The translations under genes were made by a program, and so were the position numbers. The notes under the pieces are model-generated. The model was not told where the DNA came from. It made no database searches and was given only the letters and a program-made list of their open reading frames with translations. Shown piece after piece: positions 42,816 to 53,000 of a stretch of DNA of 64,000 nt (its first letter is position 1; each line of letters begins with the position of its first letter). The stretch is taken from positions 3,472,001-3,536,000 of the forward strand of contig NZ_CP080332.1 of the NCBI RefSeq assembly GCF_019456655.1. The letters run 5' to 3'. The stretch is from Mycolicibacterium diernhoferi (GTDB taxonomy: Bacteria; Actinomycetota; Actinomycetes; Mycobacteriales; Mycobacteriaceae).

Positions 42816-43811
42816 ATGGGAATCAAGACACTTGACCGTAAGCGACTATGGGGCCGTTCCGGCAACCGATGCGCGCTGTGCAACAACCTACTTCTACAAG
42901 AATCCGCTATTGGCGGTGCCGTAACCCTCGGCGAAGAAGCACATATAGTCGCGCGCGAGGTCGATGGGCCTCGGGGCGATAGCCCCCTTACCACCGAGCA
43001 GCGTGACGAGTACTCAAACCTGATCCTTCTCTGCCCGACTGACCACGCACGAGTCGATTCGCTTCCCACAGGGCCTCTAGATTTCCCAGTCGACCGACTA
43101 TTGGGTCTGAAGGGTGACCACGAGCAGCGCGTTCAGGACGCCTTGGGATACGACGCCCCAGCGCAGCTGAATGAAGAGAAGTGGGCGCGGCTGATTGACG
43201 ATTTCGCCGAGCGTATCGACTGGGACCGCTGGCCATATCTGACTGCGAACCTGATGGATCCAGCCGGACCCACGCTGCGGAACACTGACCGGAAACGCCT
43301 GGCAGACCTTCGCGACTGGCTCATCACCCGAGTCTGGCCCGAGGGCCATGACCGTCTGCGACAACTCCTAGATGGAATAAGGCAGGTCATCAACGACCTG
43401 TTGCTGATCTTGGAGCGGGATTACGAGGATGGGCCCATCGCGGGAGAGTCCGTACGACTGCGCAGAAATTATAAGGACCTCAGGACCTGGGACCCGCCCG
43501 AATACCAGCGCCTACTGGATGACTACATGTACAAAATGGGACTGATCAATGATCTGGTTCTTGAGCTAACACGATTCAGCAACGCAATCTGCGACGTGGT
43601 TCGCCAAGACATCGATGGCAACTTCCGCTTCGATGAAGGAGCCCTGATAGTTCTCAACGGGCCCACCATGAGGTTAGAAATGGAGATCCTCCGCCCGGAA
43701 TTCCGACCTAAAGACTTCCCCGACGGCGGACACCCCTATCCCGGTCTCGAAGAATTCGAACAGGAACGCTTCAACAGAGATGTGTCGCTGGGCGAGCGCC
43801 GCAGTAACTAA
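42816..43811 (+). CDS. HNH nuclease-like protein with helical C-terminal domain
   Basis: A 331-residue protein. The N-terminal 90 residues form an HNH-type zinc fold: NRCALCNNLLL, EEAHIVAREVDGPRG, and SNLILLCPTDHARVD (Cys pair, His, Asn and His of the HNH core). The other 240 residues are mostly helical and charged (DRWPYLTANLMD, GIRQVINDLLLILERDYED) and I do not recognise them. ATG 42816 follows GGAGGGACC. The layout, an HNH head on an unknown body, is common for effector nucleases in defence islands; here it could also be a mobile-element nuclease. Confidence 0.8.
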   Translation: MGIKTLDRKRLWGRSGNRCALCNNLLLQESAIGGAVTLGEEAHIVAREVDGPRGDSPLTTEQRDEYSNLILLCPTDHARVDSLPTGPLDFPVDRLLGLKGDHEQRVQDALGYDAPAQLNEEKWARLIDDFAERIDWDRWPYLTANLMDPAGPTLRNTDRKRLADLRDWLITRVWPEGHDRLRQLLDGIRQVINDLLLILERDYEDGPIAGESVRLRRNYKDLRTWDPPEYQRLLDDYMYKMGLINDLVLELTRFSNAICDVVRQDIDGNFRFDEGALIVLNGPTMRLEMEILRPEFRPKDFPDGGHPYPGLEEFEQERFNRDVSLGERRSN

Positions 43812-43854
43812 CGCGACTTGCATGGTCCTCAACGCCCCTGAGGCAGCAGATAGC

Positions 43855-44440
43855 CTAGCGCGCCGTCGGGTCTAGATACCGATACAACGTCGCACGGCTC
43901 ACGCCGAGGTACTTCGCGATGTCCTTGGCCGTGTGACCGTCAGCCTTCATCCGTGCAGCGGTGGCGATGTGCTCGGCATCGTCGACCTTGCGGGGCCGCC
44001 CGAACTTCGTTCCGTTGTTCCGCGACGCCGCCCGCTTCAGGGCGGTCCGCTCCCCGATCAGCTCCCGCTCGTACTCGGCGAGGGAGCCCAGAACGCCAAT
44101 CATCATCCGGCCCGCCGGGGTGGATGAGTCGATGCCGTCGGAGACCGAGACCCAGGGTGACGCCTCGTGCGGTCAGTTCACGGACGGTCTGCAGGATGTG
44201 GAGCATGTTGCGACCCAGGCGGTCTAGCTTCCACACCACCACGGTGTCGCCCTCCCGAACGTAGGCCATCAGATCGGCCAGACCGTGCCGGTCGTCGCGA
44301 GCGCCGGACATCACGTCGGAGAACACCTTGGTGACTCCGGCGACCTGCAGTGCGTCGTTCTGCTGATCGAGAGTCTGGGCGACGGTCGAGACGCGGGTGT
44401 AGCCGATACGGGTTCCGGCGGTCGCAGTGGAGGTGGTCAC
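43855..44440 (-). pseudogene. Serine recombinase (resolvase/invertase) with frameshift
   Basis: The N-terminal part (from ATG 44440) has the resolvase motif IGYTRVSTVAQTLDQQ with catalytic Ser, and WKLDRLGRNMLHI. After ELTARGVTL the frame goes wrong; one base less in the G-run at about 44151-44156 restores VSVSDGIDSSTP and then MMIGVLGSLAEYERELIGER and the C-terminal helix-turn-helix AKYLGVSRATLYRYL. It is thus a full-length Tn3/Hin-type resolvase broken by a single inserted base. It may be inactive, or the extra base may be a sequencing error. Confidence 0.85.
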
Positions 44441-44499
44441 TTTCCAAGTGACTCATAACTTCCCTAGTAACTACTATTGACACATTCGATTTCAAGACA

Positions 44500-44585
44500 A
44501 ACTCTCGAGACATGCCGACCTGGCGGAACCGTCCCGAGAGCAGGGCGGCGGGTGGCGTCTCAAATGTGATCGGTCTCGAGACGTG
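44500..44585. promoter_or_regulatory. Possible recombination sites upstream of the broken resolvase
   Basis: The palindromic word TCTCGAGA is present near 44503 (CTCTCGAGACATG) and again near 44573 (GTCTCGAGACGTG), about 70 bases apart and just upstream of the resolvase gene. This is the position and spacing of resolvase subsites, but the match to a known res site was not tested. Confidence 0.35.
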
Positions 44586-44688
44586 TTCCGTGTGCATCCT
44601 GGTGATGCCAGGCAGCCCGTAGGTGAAACCAATCCGCGATGCCGTCGTTCAACGGGCAGCGACCCTTGTGATGGACGAAGGGAGACCG

Positions 44689-45003
44689 CTAACGTCTCGA
44701 TCCAGGGAGTCCGCCGGAAACCACAGACGACAGCTGTTGGCCGAAAGGCTGACGAACACGCAAGCCGTCATCAGCGCGGTCCCGCTCCTCGACTACTGCA
44801 GCAGACTCCTGACGGCGTAGCTTCGACGCTCTGCGTTCCAAATCGACCCGGTACTTTGCGGCGATGACCGCCTGCCCGTCGCGGTAAAGGGTCCAGTTGC
44901 CGGGCTTACCTGTGATTGTGAAATCGCGCCATTGATACGCCTGCCCGTCAGGATGGTCGATCTGTTGCCACACGGACTGGTTTCGCATCTTCCGAGCTGC
45001 CAA
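44689..45003 (-). CDS. Hypothetical small protein
   Basis: About 104 residues from TTG 45003 (GGGGGAGAGG upstream); an in-frame ATG lies at 44988 and the frame itself is open to 45057. The core reads SVWQQIDHPDGQAYQWRDFT and TLYRDGQAVIAAKYRVDLER, a small beta-rich fold with a charged helical tail. I do not know the family. It lies alone on the minus strand between the broken resolvase and the EcsC gene. Confidence 0.45.
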   Translation of the reverse strand: MAARKMRNQSVWQQIDHPDGQAYQWRDFTITGKPGNWTLYRDGQAVIAAKYRVDLERRASKLRRQESAAVVEERDRADDGLRVRQPFGQQLSSVVSGGLPGSRR

Positions 45004-45075
45004 GATCGCCTCTCCCCCAGGTCGCGGTTGTTCTGAAACGATCTGCAGACATCTCAAAAGTCCGTCGGACTTACT

Positions 45076-46149
45076 CTATGTGACCTCGTCGTCTCCGACT
45101 GGCGCGTCGTCGCCGATGATCACTCCCTCTGATTCAAGAATGCTGATCACATCGATCGCGTCTTCAGAGGCGTCGGCGACGCCGGACTCGTCAACCTCGG
45201 CATCGATTACGACAGGCCCAATGTCACCGCCCTTGTCGAAGAGAAACCGCTCGCGATAAGCCCAGTACGCGGCGCTGGCGACGTCGTCGACCATTTTCCA
45301 GTTCAACGCCGCTCCAATCCCAACACCCGCGATTGGCACGAACTGCCCGAGCTTCTTCTTAGTCAGTTTCTGGCCGAACTGCGTGGCGAATCGCTGCGCA
45401 ACCTTGACGAACGTCTGCTGGTTCAACTGCCGCCAAGCCACGTTGGTCGCCAGACTGCGGGTCAGAATCGCGAGCTGCTGGTAAGCCACCGCTTTCGCCG
45501 ACGGAGTTACAGCGAGACCTAGACCGATGATCTGCATCATGAAGACCTCTTCGGCAGGGTCGCGCGGGTCATACCCGTAGTACAAAGCGTCGTGCGCAAT
45601 CACTCGACTGCACGCAGTCAGGAGTGCAGCGGCGTCAACGCCCATCGCGGCTGCGATGGTGCCAAGCCCTGGCGCAGCCGCCGCCCCCGCTCCCGCTACC
45701 GCACCGAACGCCGCCAACGCTTGCCCACCGCTAACCGCAAGCCCGGCTGCTGCGCCCTCCGTCGCGGCGGAAACCGAGTAGGCGTAATGCAACCGGGTGA
45801 ACGAAGCAACCTTGTCAATTGCTCGAAGATCGAGTTTGTGAATGTCGTCGAGGTGCTCGACGGTGTGACCCTTTTTGGCATAGGCCCGGATGACGCGCGA
45901 CTCGGACGTGGTCAACTGCCCGGTGCGGGTCATGAACTTTCCTGCACCCTCGGCGGTCGCCTTCAGAGCAGCGGCTCCGGTGTCCTTCACCTTGGCGGCA
46001 CCCGGAGCCTTGAGCGCCCTGCCATACAACTTGCGACCCGTGTTCTTCACCGACTCCGGCACGAGGTGCCGAGCGGACCGACGAAGTTCGTGCTCTTTGT
46101 GCTCACGCACCTTTTCCAGCTGCACCTGCTCGTAATCGGACAGACCCAT
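45076..46149 (-). CDS. EcsC family protein
   Basis: A 357-residue protein of the EcsC family: RRSARHLVPESVKNTGRKLY, a long Ala/Gly-rich hydrophobic segment (AAAGLAVSGGQALAAFGAVA) and YYGYDPRDPAEEVFMMQIIG, with LTKKKLGQFVPIAGVGIGAA near the end. The C terminus is strongly acidic. EcsC proteins are membrane-associated and their biochemical role is unclear; they are frequent on mobile elements. ATG 46149 is chosen (GGGGAGGG upstream). It follows the kinase gene on the same strand with a 77-base gap. Confidence 0.82.
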   Translation of the reverse strand: MGLSDYEQVQLEKVREHKEHELRRSARHLVPESVKNTGRKLYGRALKAPGAAKVKDTGAAALKATAEGAGKFMTRTGQLTTSESRVIRAYAKKGHTVEHLDDIHKLDLRAIDKVASFTRLHYAYSVSAATEGAAAGLAVSGGQALAAFGAVAGAGAAAAPGLGTIAAAMGVDAAALLTACSRVIAHDALYYGYDPRDPAEEVFMMQIIGLGLAVTPSAKAVAYQQLAILTRSLATNVAWRQLNQQTFVKVAQRFATQFGQKLTKKKLGQFVPIAGVGIGAALNWKMVDDVASAAYWAYRERFLFDKGGDIGPVVIDAEVDESGVADASEDAIDVISILESEGVIIGDDAPVGDDEVT

Positions 46150-46226
46150 AGATTTCCCTCCCCTTGGGCGCAGAACTAAACTTCGCGAAATAGTCGCGTC
46201 AGAATGCACTTTTTTCTAACAGGTCC

Positions 46227-47711
46227 TCACGGTCCCGACGAGATCGCCGGTTCTGCGTAAACGTCGCCGCCTGTATAGATCACTAGCCCATTTCGGCTGA
46301 TGTCGTATCGGGTGTCATCGTTGGTTACCGAGAAACCGGTCGGGGTAGCGACGACTCCAGGCAGATCGATTCGGGCGTTATCCTTCAAACGAAGACCTTT
46401 ATAGGTGTAGATACCAGTGCCCTCGTCGCAAATCACAACTACGGACTGGGCCGTTTGCAACGTCAACGCCGGAACGTACGGACACGACAATCCTGCGTAC
46501 GACCAAGCGGCAGACGTCGGTCCAGCAGTGGCGGTTGGGGTACGCGTGCTCACCGTAAAACTCGTTGGCATCGAAGTCGTTCCAGTGACCGCCCTACTGA
46601 CAGCCGGAGTGGTAGTTTCCGCGCCGGTGTGCTCCCAAGGACGCGAAACCAACGCGACAGCTGCGCCGCCAACAAGGGCGACGGCAACCAGGGTGCCGAC
46701 GACAATCGGCCATGCCTGACGTACTCCTGCATCCTGAAGCTGGACCGGCGGTGGCGCTGGCGGCGATAGCTTCTTCGTCACGGGCGGTGTTTTGCGACCT
46801 TCAGCCAGGTTTGGCACCCGATGCGGGCGAGCTGTGACCGGTGCCAGCGTGGTCGCCTGCTGCGATGCCGTGGATATGCTTGCGCCGCGCACGGCCAGTG
46901 CGAAGGCAGCGCAGGTGGCGTGACGGTCTTCGGGGCTCTTCTCGAGTGCTTGGCGGACTGGTGCGTCAAGCACTGCGAGGTCGGGGCGTTCATCGCCGAG
47001 CGAAGGTGGGGTTGTGCTCAGGTGCCGACCAATTACAACGGCTGGGTTGGAGTTGGGGAAGAGCTGCGATCCAGTCAGCAAGTGATACGTCGTCGCCGCC
47101 AGCGCGTATTGATCTGCCTTGCCGTTCATCGGCTCGCCCATGAGCTGTTCGGGTGCCGCGTAGGCCACGGTGCCGACGGTCATGTTCGTCGTGGTGATGC
47201 TGCTGGTGTCGTTTAATGGTCGAGCTATCCCGAAGTCGGCAAGAAAGATCTTGGGGTCGTCGGTATCAAGGTCGGCGACGATGATGTTAGCTGGCTTAAC
47301 GTCTCGGTGCAGCAGCCCCTTCTTATGGGCGTAGTCCAGCGCGCTCGCCACAGCCGCAACGACGGTCAGGACATGACCCACGGGCAGGCCCTGCGGGTAC
47401 CTCCCGTCCAGAAGCTGGCCGAGGTCGGTGCCCTCGATGTAGTCCATCGCGATCCACAGCAGGCCGTCGTGCTCGCCGCGGTCGTGGATGCCAACGATGT
47501 GAGGGTGCCGCAGCCCCGATGCTAGGTCTGCTTCACGTGTGAACCGCTCACGGAACGACTCATCCTGGGAGAACTCCGGGCGCAGGACCTTCAGTGCCTC
47601 TTGACGGGGCAGCCTGGGGTGCTGCACCGAATAGACCTCGCCCATGCCCCCAGACCCGAGCAGCCGCAGGACGCGGTATCCGGCGAAGGTATCGCCGATC
47701 GTCAATGGCAT
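46227..47711 (-). CDS. Receptor-type serine/threonine protein kinase (PknB-like)
   Basis: A 494-residue Hanks-type kinase. Glycine loop GSGGMGEVY (19-27), Lys41, HRDVKPANI (from 135), DFGIARP (159-165) and the APEQ motif (about 186) are intact, so it should be active. A Pro-rich juxtamembrane linker leads to one membrane helix (about 334-356) and an external domain of about 135 residues that reads as beta-strands ([20 protein letters not shown]) with two Cys. The external domain is not PASTA. An accessory kinase next to EcsC on an integrated element is unusual; roles in phage exclusion or signalling are conceivable. Start ATG 47711. Confidence 0.9.
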   Translation of the reverse strand: MPLTIGDTFAGYRVLRLLGSGGMGEVYSVQHPRLPRQEALKVLRPEFSQDESFRERFTREADLASGLRHPHIVGIHDRGEHDGLLWIAMDYIEGTDLGQLLDGRYPQGLPVGHVLTVVAAVASALDYAHKKGLLHRDVKPANIIVADLDTDDPKIFLADFGIARPLNDTSSITTTNMTVGTVAYAAPEQLMGEPMNGKADQYALAATTYHLLTGSQLFPNSNPAVVIGRHLSTTPPSLGDERPDLAVLDAPVRQALEKSPEDRHATCAAFALAVRGASISTASQQATTLAPVTARPHRVPNLAEGRKTPPVTKKLSPPAPPPVQLQDAGVRQAWPIVVGTLVAVALVGGAAVALVSRPWEHTGAETTTPAVSRAVTGTTSMPTSFTVSTRTPTATAGPTSAAWSYAGLSCPYVPALTLQTAQSVVVICDEGTGIYTYKGLRLKDNARIDLPGVVATPTGFSVTNDDTRYDISRNGLVIYTGGDVYAEPAISSGP

Positions 47712-47770
47712 GGGCGGATGCTAGCCGCAGGTTAAGACACTTCGCACCAAAGGCCCGGTATTCGTCGCTG

Positions 47771-47968
47771 CTATCCGCTTAACTGCGGGATCCCAAGCAC
47801 TACGGCCAGGAAGCCCGTGATGGCCGCGATGCCCCAGAGCATTAGCGCCAGGATTCGCCTCTCCGACTTAGCATTCTGCTGTCGCTCAAGCTTCTCCATG
47901 GCCCCGCCGCTGAGGATATCCAGCCACCCGATGTTTTCTTCCGGTTGCGCCTTCTTCGATGCTGGCAA
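47771..47968 (-). CDS. Small single-pass membrane protein
   Basis: A 65-residue protein with a charged N-terminal half (MEKLERQQNAKSERR) and one membrane helix (ILALMLWGIAAITGFLAVVL). It starts at TTG 47968; an internal ATG (M24) behind a G-rich stretch is possible. It lies 60 bases upstream of the kinase gene on the same strand and could be a partner of it. Confidence 0.55.
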   Translation of the reverse strand: MPASKKAQPEENIGWLDILSGGAMEKLERQQNAKSERRILALMLWGIAAITGFLAVVLGIPQLSG

Positions 47969-48007
47969 GCTCGTAGGGTCTGCTGCACGATCAGGTGACA
48001 GTTTCGG

Positions 48008-48125
48008 TCACGCGGCCTGACTGGCCGGTGAGGTCACAATTGCTTCGAATTCGATCGGGGTCAACCGCCCGAACCCGGCCTGGCGGCGGCTATGGCGGGT
48101 GCTGCCGATCCACCTGCACGATCGT
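48008..48125 (-). mobile_element. IS3-family transposase remnant (C-terminal end)
   Basis: On the minus strand the frame ending at TGA 48008-48010 reads GSTRHSRRQAGFGRLTPIEF followed by EAIVTSPASQAA. The stretch R-R-x-H-S...G...L-T-P-I-E-F is the typical C-terminal end of an IS3-type integrase-core transposase. Nothing of the catalytic DDE domain is left. It marks an earlier insertion into the island. Confidence 0.65.
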
Positions 48126-48231
48126 CACGCTTCATAGCGATTGCAAGTTTCGGACCGGCCTGTCAGCGTGCGGTGGATGCACCCCTGCCGATCGTCGGCT
48201 TGAACCCCGAGCGGGTGATTGCGGGACATGC

Positions 48232-48636
48232 TCAGAAGCAGATTTCGCACTTCGAAGGCGACGTCCCCATATTCTTGATCGTCCAGTCCTCAAGTTCGTT
48301 GCGCCGTCTTGCGCACACCTTGACATAGTCGCCAACGAACACATCGCCCCGTGCGGGTTCACCGTTGATCGTGTGACACGTGGCCTGGTGCAGTATCAAG
48401 TAGTTCGTGTTGTAGGACTTCTCCATATTGAGGACGTAGCCACCCCGGTGGATTCTCACCCAGTCCCGATAGCCTTCATCGTCCCCGTCTCGGAACTCTG
48501 TCACGCCTTCGGGCTGTCGACGTGGGAGCAGTCGGGCGCATTCAGGGCACTCGCCGGTCGGGGTGAAATCGACCTCGTGCGCCGAGCAGCGCCGCACCCG
48601 GCGCGACTGCCGTTCGTTTCCGCCTTCGGCGATCAT
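48232..48636 (-). CDS. Hypothetical Cys-rich protein coupled to the resolvase
   Basis: A 134-residue protein with an N-terminal zinc-ribbon-like region (RCSAHEVDFTPTGECPECAR) and a core HRGGYVLNMEKSYNTNYLIL followed by HQATCHTINGEPARGDVFVG, ending SPSKCEICF. I do not recognise a function. Its ATG overlaps the stop of the resolvase gene (ATGA, 48633-48636), so both are made from one message; this suggests an accessory role for the recombinase or cotransfer with it. Confidence 0.65.
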   Translation of the reverse strand: MIAEGGNERQSRRVRRCSAHEVDFTPTGECPECARLLPRRQPEGVTEFRDGDDEGYRDWVRIHRGGYVLNMEKSYNTNYLILHQATCHTINGEPARGDVFVGDYVKVCARRRNELEDWTIKNMGTSPSKCEICF

Positions 48637-49418
48637 CGGTCAGCTACCTTTCGGTCGAGTTTAGTGAAGGCGACGGAACCCTTGCTGCTGGGGTACACGC
48701 CAGGTTCTTCGTGCGCGGAGGCCAGGTCTCGCATCCGCAGGGCCACCGATGTCGGTACTCGCTGCAGCTGCTCGGCCAACGCGATGATCGCGGGGTGTGC
48801 GGAACCGAGCACGCAGCCGTGCCGACGGTAGAGGTCATCGACTGCGATCACGTGCTCTTCTGTCCACGGGTTTGTGTTGTAAATAGTGGCCCGGCTGACG
48901 CCATACTCTGCGGCCAGTGCGGTTGCGGACTCCCCGGCGACGAGTCGGGACTTCACCTCGGCGATCTGCTCAGCAGTAAGGGAGGGCTTGCGCCCCTTGT
49001 AGACTCCCTTGGTCCTGGCGATGGCGATGCCCTCACGCTGGCGCTCAAGCAGCAGGCTGCGCTCAAACTCGGCCACCGCACCCATCACGCTAAGCATGAG
49101 CACCGCACAGGGGTCACTGGTGTCCCCGAACGTCAGCCCCTCCTTGACGAACCGGACGCGCACACCTTTGGCGGTGAATTCATCGACGGTCCGGCGGAGG
49201 TCGACCAGCGATCGGGCGAGGCGGTCCATGCTGTGCACGACGACTTCGTCGCCCTTGCGGACGTGTTTCATCATCGCCTGAAACTGGGGCCGGTTAGTGT
49301 CCTTGCCGCTGGCATGGTCGGTAAATACCTCGTCCAGCTCTATGCCGTCGAGCTGGCGGTCGGTGTTCTGGTCCATGGTGCTGACCCGTTGGTAGCCGAC
49401 CGTCTGACCCGTACCCAT
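48633..49418 (-). CDS. Serine recombinase (resolvase/invertase) with extended C terminus
   Basis: A 261-residue small serine recombinase. The catalytic domain is complete: VGYQRVSTMDQNTDRQLDG with the nucleophile Ser, VVVHSMDRLARSLVDL, and GAVAEFERSLLLERQREGIA. The usual DNA-binding helix-turn-helix follows (AAEYGVSRATIYNTNPW). About 75 further residues beyond it (DDLYRRHGCVLGSAHPAI...) are not part of the standard family. Inverted repeats lie immediately upstream, as expected for its own recombination site. It could resolve or mobilise part of the island. Confidence 0.88.
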   Translation of the reverse strand: MGTGQTVGYQRVSTMDQNTDRQLDGIELDEVFTDHASGKDTNRPQFQAMMKHVRKGDEVVVHSMDRLARSLVDLRRTVDEFTAKGVRVRFVKEGLTFGDTSDPCAVLMLSVMGAVAEFERSLLLERQREGIAIARTKGVYKGRKPSLTAEQIAEVKSRLVAGESATALAAEYGVSRATIYNTNPWTEEHVIAVDDLYRRHGCVLGSAHPAIIALAEQLQRVPTSVALRMRDLASAHEEPGVYPSSKGSVAFTKLDRKVADR

Positions 49419-49429
49419 CCGCCCCCCAA

Positions 49430-49496
49430 ATGTTGATTTAACATCTAAATCTATTTTAGACGCTGTCTATCAATACAGCAAGAACCTTAGATAGAC
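49430..49496. repeat. Cluster of palindromes upstream of the resolvase (candidate res site)
   Basis: Three inverted repeats follow each other in an AT-rich stretch: ATGTT-gattt-AACAT (49430-49444), TCTAAA-tctat-TTTAGA (49444-49460) and GTCTATC...GATAGAC (49465-49471 / 49490-49496). Position, directly before the recombinase start, and AT-richness fit a res/crossover site with subsites. Not verified. Confidence 0.55.
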
Positions 49497-49499
49497 GGA

Positions 49500-50005
49500 G
49501 TATATTCCCAAACAGGCTGGCTCCCATGACTAGAGCCCAGATGGACAACGCTGCTCTGCCACTGGGAGCTGGCCCGCGCGGCGACCAACCTGCCAGCGGG
49601 CAGCTTGGCGGGACTCAACGCGCTCCGACGGACCTGACTGCCGCACATGCTGTCTCGTAATCCCGTCTACCCCTTGGTTGCGGCACAACCGGGTTTATGA
49701 GACAGGTTTCCGGACAGTCGGCTGCGCAGTTGGCGCAGGAGTTGCCCGTTCCGACTCAAGAGCGGAGACAGCCGCACCAACCCATCGTTTTTAAGACTCG
49801 GGGAACAAACGGAGCCCGAGCTAAAATCCGCGAATACCTCTCGGAACGGTCGTGGGCGATGCCTACCGCGACGATCAGCGGCTGGATATGTACGAGACGC
49901 TCGACGTCCTACTCCGTGGCGGTTTTCACCGTGCTAGGCGTCTACTGCTACTGGAACCCGACATCCCAACCGATGCAACTGCAAGGAAACGGACCCCTAC
50001 TCGGG
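49500..50005. other. Intergenic region without a supported gene
   Basis: About 500 bases between the resolvase region and the end of the giant surface protein. Short open frames exist but lack start sites and protein-like composition. I see no recognisable element. Confidence 0.4.
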
Positions 50006-53000
50006 TTAGGTGGCTGACCCGATGCTCACGACCTGGACAGCGCCAAAGTTGCCATCTACGAGGATGTAGACGTTCCCATTCGAGCTGGCCGCCAATCCTA
50101 CAAAGTTTGGGATGACATTGGCTGCGTTAACGACCGGCGCTTTCACGAGCAAGGTTTTCGTGGCGGTGTTGATCACGTTTAGGTTTTCGGTGAGGTCGAT
50201 TTCGTATAGGAGACTGCCATCAGGACTGAACGCCAAAGCTTTAGCGCCGTATGACGCGCTGGAAATGATGGTGGCGGTTGTGGTGTGTGTGGCAGTGTCG
50301 ATCGCAGTCACCCAGTTGGTGGCAATGTAGGCCGTTTTGCCGTCGGCGCTCACCACTACGTTCCCCAGATAGGTTACATCGCGGACCGCGAACGAACTGG
50401 TGACGGTGTTGGTCGCAGTATTGATCACCGACATGTAATTGGAGGACCAACTGGTGACGTACGCGCGGCTTCCGTTGGGGCTGAAAGCAACCCCGGCTGA
50501 AGCGTAGGTCATCGGGATGGTTGCCACGACGGTGTTGTAGGCGGCGCTTGTCGGATTGGTGTCGATGACCGAGATGCTGCCGCCGTCATCGCCGTTCGTG
50601 AAATACCCGCGGTTGCCGTCGGGGCTGATGGCGATGCTCCCGTTGCCGTTGATGCTATTGGCGACGGGGACGGCGGCAACGGTTCCCGTCGTGGTGTCGA
50701 CAACAGATACGTTCCATTTAGGCGCCTTGTTCGACGCGATGTAGAGGCGGCTGCCGTCGGGGGTGATCGCGAGTGCGCCCGAGTTGTCGACGGTATAGGT
50801 GGCGACGACGGTGTTGTAGGCGGCGCTGGTGGAGTCGGTGTTGATCACCGATACGGCGTGGCTGTAGGGGAAGCTCACGTAGAGGAGCTTCCCGTCCGGG
50901 CTGGCCACCACTCCGGATGGGTGAGCGCCAACCGGGATGGTCGTGACGGTGATCTTTCCCGGCGATACCGGGACGGTGACGGTTTCGGGTGTCGAGCCGG
51001 TGGCGTTGGTGGCAACCACAGTGAATACATCGCTGACCGAGTACGCGGGTCTCGATGTCAACCGGGCCGCGGCTGTCGGAGTGTAGGTGAATGTTCCGGC
51101 AGGGCTAACGGTCACCGATCCCCGAGTCGGGTTGCTAGTCACGGTGTAGGTCAAGGGTTCACCCGCAGGGTCGGTAAATCCCAGAGTGCCGGTCACCACA
51201 CCAGTGGCGGCGTTGGGTGTGCCTACGGTGGCTCCGCCCCTTGTGGGGGCGGTACCGGCGGGGGCGATGGCGACGGTCACGGTCTTGGTGGCCGTTCCGC
51301 CGAATCCGTCTGTGACGGTGACGGTGAACGTCTCCTGTTTGGCCGAAGCCGGTGCATTGGTCTTGGCTGCGGCGGCGCGGACCGCTGCTGTCGGGGTGTA
51401 GGTGAATTCCCCACCCGGCCCGAAGGTGATGGTGCCCTTCTTCGGCGTGGCTTTGAAGGTCAGGGCATCGCCGTCGGCATCGGTGGCTGCGAGTGTGCCG
51501 GTGACGGTTCCGGTGTTGAGATTCGGGTTGTTCACGGTGGGCGTGGCGGCCAGTGCGGGTGTCGTGTTCGCGGGGGCGATAGCGACCGTCACCAGCCTGG
51601 TGGTGGTGCCGCCGTGGCCGTCGGTGACGGTGACGGCGAAGCTGTCCTGCTTATCGGCAGAGGTGGCACCAACTTTCGCGGCAGCATGACGGGCGGCTGC
51701 GGTGGGCGTGTAAGTGAAGACACCCGTCGCGGTGTCGAGGGTCAACGAGCCCTTGGCCGCGGTGGGCATTCCGATGAGGCTGATGTAATCCTTGTCTGTA
51801 TCGGCGGCTTTCACGACGGCGGTAACAATCCCGGTGGACGCATTCGGCTTGCTCACTGTGGCGGTCAGATTCGGCGCGGTGTTCTTCGGCGCAACGCTCA
51901 CGGTGACCATGTGGGTCGCGGTGCCGCCATGACCGTCAGACACTGTCACGGTCACTATGTCCTTTGTGTCGGCATCGGTTGCCGTTACTGACGCTGCCGT
52001 ATGACGCGCTGCGGCAGTCGGGGTGTAGGTGAACGCCCCGGTCTTGGCGTTGATGCTGACTTTGCCCTTGGCGGTGTTGGCCGCGCTGTAGGTGAGTTTG
52101 TCCTTGTCTGCGTCGGCGGCGGTGACCTTGCCGGTCACGGCACCGGTCTTGGCGCTCGGTGTCCCCGCCGATCCGGTAAGCGCCACCGGGAGCACATTGG
52201 CCGGGGCAATGCCGACCGTGACCGCCTTGGACACCTTGCCGCCGTAGGCATCAGTGACGGTCACGGTGAACGTCTCCGAGGTCACCGACGCCTTGGCGCC
52301 AGGCACCGCTGCCGCATGACGAGCCGCTGCGGTTGGCGTGTAGGCGAAGGTTCCGTCAGCAGCGAACTGGATGCTGCCCTTTTTCGGGGTGGCCTTGAAC
52401 GACAGGGCGTCACCGTCGAGATCGTGAGCTCCCAAATTGCCTGTGACCGTTCCGGTCCCGGTGTCGGGCACGCCGACCGATGGCGTGGACGTCACCGTCG
52501 GTGTGCTGTTGGTCGGGGCGATGCTGACGGTGACGGTCTTTGTGGCGACTCCTCCATGTCCGTCTGTGACGGTCATCGTGAAGGTATCGGTCTTGGCCCC
52601 CGTACCGGCGCCGGTGGCAGCGGCGGCGTGGCGGGCCATGGCCGTGGGAGTGTAGATGAAAGCGCCGGTGGCAGCGTTAAGGGTAACCGCGCCTTTGCTT
52701 GTCGAGGCGGGGGCGCTGAAGGTCAGCGCATCCTTGTCAGCGTCACTGGCTTTCACCGTGCCGGTGACAACGCCGGTGGCAGCACTTGGTTTGCCCACCT
52801 TCACGGTGACGGCTGGTGCGGTGTTCTTCGGGGCGATGGGTACGTCGACGGTCTTGGTCAGCACCCCGCCGTGGCCGTCGGACACCGTGACCGTCACGGT
52901 GTCGGACTTTTCGGCAGCGGAGGCACCGTCCATAGCTGCGCTGTGACGCGCGGCAGCGGTGGGGGTATAGGTGAATGTCCCTTTGGAAGTGATCTTGACG

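Noticed and set aside
49697-50017. 106-residue open frame (MRQVSGQSAAQLAQ...)
   Set aside because: No ribosome-binding site, overlap with the end of the giant gene, and no protein-like motif.
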